Shown here: in pieces, positions 62,453 through 64,000 of the stretch
Position numbering within the stretch: the stretch's first letter is position 1
Layout: each line of letters opens with the position of its first letter
Made by a program: the position numbers and the translations under genes
Notes under the pieces: generated by a model
What the model was told of the DNA's origin: nothing
Database searches by the model: none
Seen by the model: the letters and a program-made list of their open reading frames with translations, nothing else
DNA from: Niastella sp.
Lineage (GTDB): Bacteria; Bacteroidota; Bacteroidia; Chitinophagales; Chitinophagaceae
Assembly: GCA_016710595.1 (NCBI GenBank)
Contig: JADJVM010000008.1
Span: 1,178,001 to 1,242,000, forward strand
Length of the DNA: 64,000 nucleotides
Direction of reading: 5' to 3'

Positions 62453-63051
62453 ATTTCAGGGAGCGTGAGCCTTTTCCTTTTTGAATAAATTCTCAATGCA
62501 ACTACTAAGACAATACAAATTGCAAGCGCTACATTGTTATTAAGATTTGTATTTTTTAATAATAAATATAAACCCCCTCCTATTGCACATACCGTAGCAT
62601 AGAGTTCCCCTTTCTTAAATAAATTAGGTACCTGGTTACAAAAGATATCAGCAATTAATCCTCCAAATGTAGCCGTAATCACACCCATAATTAAAGCATA
62701 AATATCATTCACTCCATAACGTAATGCTACTTCTATACCTGCTGCAGTAAACATGCCCAGGCCAATAGCATCTGTAAAAAAAATGGTGCGTTTAAACCGG
62801 TTTTCATTATTTTTTAATAAAAAAGATACGATAGCGCCACTTATTACCAGTGTAAGGGCAAAGCGGTCATTGATCCAATTCACGGGCCTTATACCAATTA
62901 ATAAATCCCTTAAAGTGCCGCCACCATAAGCAGTTGCAAAAGCCACCACCAATCCGCCAAATACATCCATTTTATGAGCACGGGCCTTAAAAGCCCCAGT
63001 AAGCGCAAATACAAAGATGCCAGTGTACGTAATGATGCTTAAAAAACTCAT
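62449..63051 (-). CDS. TRIC/UPF0126-family membrane protein
   Basis: The 200-residue protein has two UPF0126 repeats of three helices each: FVFALTGAFKARAHKMDVFG, AFATAYGGGTLRDLLIG, then FFTDAIGLGMFTAAGIEVAL and GVITATFGGLIADIFCN. GGGTLRD and GGLIADI are the conserved glycine kinks of bacterial TRIC channels, which are trimeric cation channels. The length is typical. Substrate and regulation are unknown. Confidence 0.9.
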   Translation of the reverse strand: MSFLSIITYTGIFVFALTGAFKARAHKMDVFGGLVVAFATAYGGGTLRDLLIGIRPVNWINDRFALTLVISGAIVSFLLKNNENRFKRTIFFTDAIGLGMFTAAGIEVALRYGVNDIYALIMGVITATFGGLIADIFCNQVPNLFKKGELYATVCAIGGGLYLLLKNTNLNNNVALAICIVLVVALRIYSKRKRLTLPEI

Positions 63052-63087
63052 ACTACAAATATAAGCGAAGGCTTATCAATCCGGGTA

Positions 63088-63117
63088 TTTGCATTTATAC
63101 CCGGTACCATATCTTTG
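63088..63117 (+). promoter_or_regulatory. Bacteroidota promoter for the enoyl-CoA hydratase gene
   Basis: TTTG (63088-63091) and an exact TAnnTTTG box, TATCTTTG (63110-63117), are 18 nt apart. The box ends 10 nt before the ATG at 63128. It also argues against an upstream ATG at 63089, which would place the promoter inside the gene. Confidence 0.6.
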
Positions 63118-63127
63118 TACAAAAAAA

Positions 63128-63925
63128 ATGATCTATACAACCCTCCTGTTTTCAGTAGAAAATAATATTTGTCAAATCATCATTAACCGACCCGATAAAT
63201 TGAATGCCTTAAATAAGGATGTGTTTACAGAACTTGATCATGCCATTGATGAAGTAAATAAAGATGCCAATATAAAATCGGCTTTTATTACAGGTGCCGG
63301 GCCAAAAGCTTTTGTAGCCGGGGCAGATATTACTGAATTTGGCGGATTAACTACTGAGCAAGCTATGGAATTAAGCCGCCGGGGGCAAAATGTTTTTTTT
63401 AAAATAGAAAATAGTGCAAAACCAATAATAGCTGCCGTTAACGGATTTGCATTGGGAGGAGGTTGCGAACTTGCCATGGCCTGTCATTTCAGGCTTTGCA
63501 GTGAAAATGCAAAATTTGGCCAACCCGAAGTGAACCTTGGATTAATTCCCGGCTATGGCGGCACCCAAAGATTAACCCAACTTATTGGAAAAGGTAAAAG
63601 CATGGAGTTACAAATGACTGCCGGATTAATTGATGCTAATGAAGCATTAAAGTTAGGCCTGGTGAATTATGTTACAGCGCCGGATCAATTGATTGACAAA
63701 ACCAAAGAAATACTCACCCTTATTAATACAAAAGCGCCCATTGCCATTGCAAAAATTATTGAATGCATCAATACAGCAGTGGTAAGTGATAGCGCTTATA
63801 CAAATGGGAAAAGTGGTTTCGAAAAAGAAATAGAAGCCTTTGGCCATTGCTTTGGTACCGATGATATGAAAGAAGGTACTGCTGCTTTTTTAGAAAAAAG
63901 AAAAGCCATATTCCAGGGTAAATAA
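63128..63925 (+). CDS. Enoyl-CoA hydratase/isomerase
   Basis: The ATG at 63128 gives 265 residues. The crotonase motifs are GAGPKAFVAGADITEFGG (oxyanion hole), VNGFALGGGCELAMACHFRL (second oxyanion glycine) and FGQPEVNLGLIPGYGGTQRL with its catalytic Glu region. It hydrates trans-2-enoyl-CoA in beta-oxidation or a related branch-chain route. The family is broad, so the chain-length or pathway is uncertain. It is a single gene with its own promoter. Confidence 0.9.
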   Translation: MIYTTLLFSVENNICQIIINRPDKLNALNKDVFTELDHAIDEVNKDANIKSAFITGAGPKAFVAGADITEFGGLTTEQAMELSRRGQNVFFKIENSAKPIIAAVNGFALGGGCELAMACHFRLCSENAKFGQPEVNLGLIPGYGGTQRLTQLIGKGKSMELQMTAGLIDANEALKLGLVNYVTAPDQLIDKTKEILTLINTKAPIAIAKIIECINTAVVSDSAYTNGKSGFEKEIEAFGHCFGTDDMKEGTAAFLEKRKAIFQGK

Positions 63926-63927
63926 AA

Positions 63928-64000
63928 TTACTCAAGCACCCTGATGATCTTTACAAAGTGCTTTTGATAATAGCCTTCAAAATAACTTAAAATAACGCCG
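63928..64000 (-). CDS. 3' end of an unidentified gene (cut by the window edge)
   Basis: The last 23 codons of a minus-strand frame are visible: GVILSYFEGYYQKHFVKIIR then VLE and TAA. The gene starts outside the window, so the family cannot be named. It converges on the enoyl-CoA hydratase gene with a 2-nt gap. Confidence 0.5.
   Translation of the reverse strand, partial: GVILSYFEGYYQKHFVKIIRVLE

Noticed and set aside
63089..63127. Upstream ATG at 63089 for the enoyl-CoA hydratase
   Set aside because: The intervening codons are not hydratase-like and the -7 promoter box (63110-63117) would lie inside the gene.
1..64000. CRISPR array, phage structural genes or complete insertion sequence
   Set aside because: No regularly spaced repeats, no capsid/tail/terminase genes and no DDE or HUH transposase were found; the only mobility gene is the serine recombinase.

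Overview
The window looks like a chromosomal segment of a Bacteroidota member, most likely of the Chitinophagaceae (class Chitinophagia). Supporting signs are PorV, PorP/SprF and GldJ (type IX secretion/gliding), BshA (bacillithiol), families largely confined to the phylum (DUF4199, DUF4292), promoters of the TAnnTTTG kind placed just before start codons, and the lack of Shine-Dalgarno sequences. The genus assignment is inference.

Region 1 (355-21936, minus strand) is one apparent 21.6-kb operon. It encodes, in transcription order, an outer-membrane beta-barrel with a coiled coil, a small Ig/FN3-like secreted protein, a 2587-residue YD/DNRLRE/PA14 protein, a LolA-like secreted protein, a 2993-residue Sec-exported Rhs protein, and a small lipoprotein. 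The Rhs protein ends in what looks like a phospholipase A2-type toxin tip (YxGPG calcium loop plus HDxxY), and the lipoprotein starts 5 nt after it, as expected for an immunity gene. The middle of the Rhs protein carries a family of cysteine-rich repeats that I do not recognise.

Region 2 (21937-25802) is an AT-rich accessory strip. It holds a trypsin-like protease lipoprotein, an LpxR-like lipid A deacylase cut short after its N-terminal half, and a large serine recombinase whose reading frame runs antisense through a tRNA-Pro(GGG) gene. This is the footprint of an element integrated at the 3' end of that tRNA.

Region 3 (25884-31595, plus) encodes a dihydroorotase-family protein that has lost its metal ligands, a DUF4199 membrane protein, two glycosyltransferases, and GmhA, an HddC-like and a GmhB-like protein. 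The last three suggest synthesis of a nucleotide-activated heptose for surface glycans.

Region 4 (31681-50612) is mostly housekeeping: a YceI gene broken by a one-base frameshift, an ATP-grasp protein, an HdrB-like Fe-S protein, MiaB, a sigma-54 activator, LptE, SecG, adenine deaminase, uracil phosphoribosyltransferase, PorP, a 3-methyladenine DNA glycosylase, an RsmI-like methylase, an M28 peptidase and BshA. Region 5 (50620-58342) joins an EnvC-like/DUF4292/dut/ispF operon, PorV, divergent GldJ, and MurF. Region 6 (58392-64000) has tRNA-Ser(GGA), a DUF3817 protein, TatD, a polysaccharide deacetylase, GltX with a stand-alone B12-binding protein, a TRIC/UPF0126 channel, an enoyl-CoA hydratase and the 3' end of an unidentified gene.

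Standout points are the Sec-exported Rhs protein with a PLA2-like tip inside a barrel-containing operon, its Cys-rich repeats, the recombinase/tRNA junction, and the metal-ligand-less dihydroorotase homologue.
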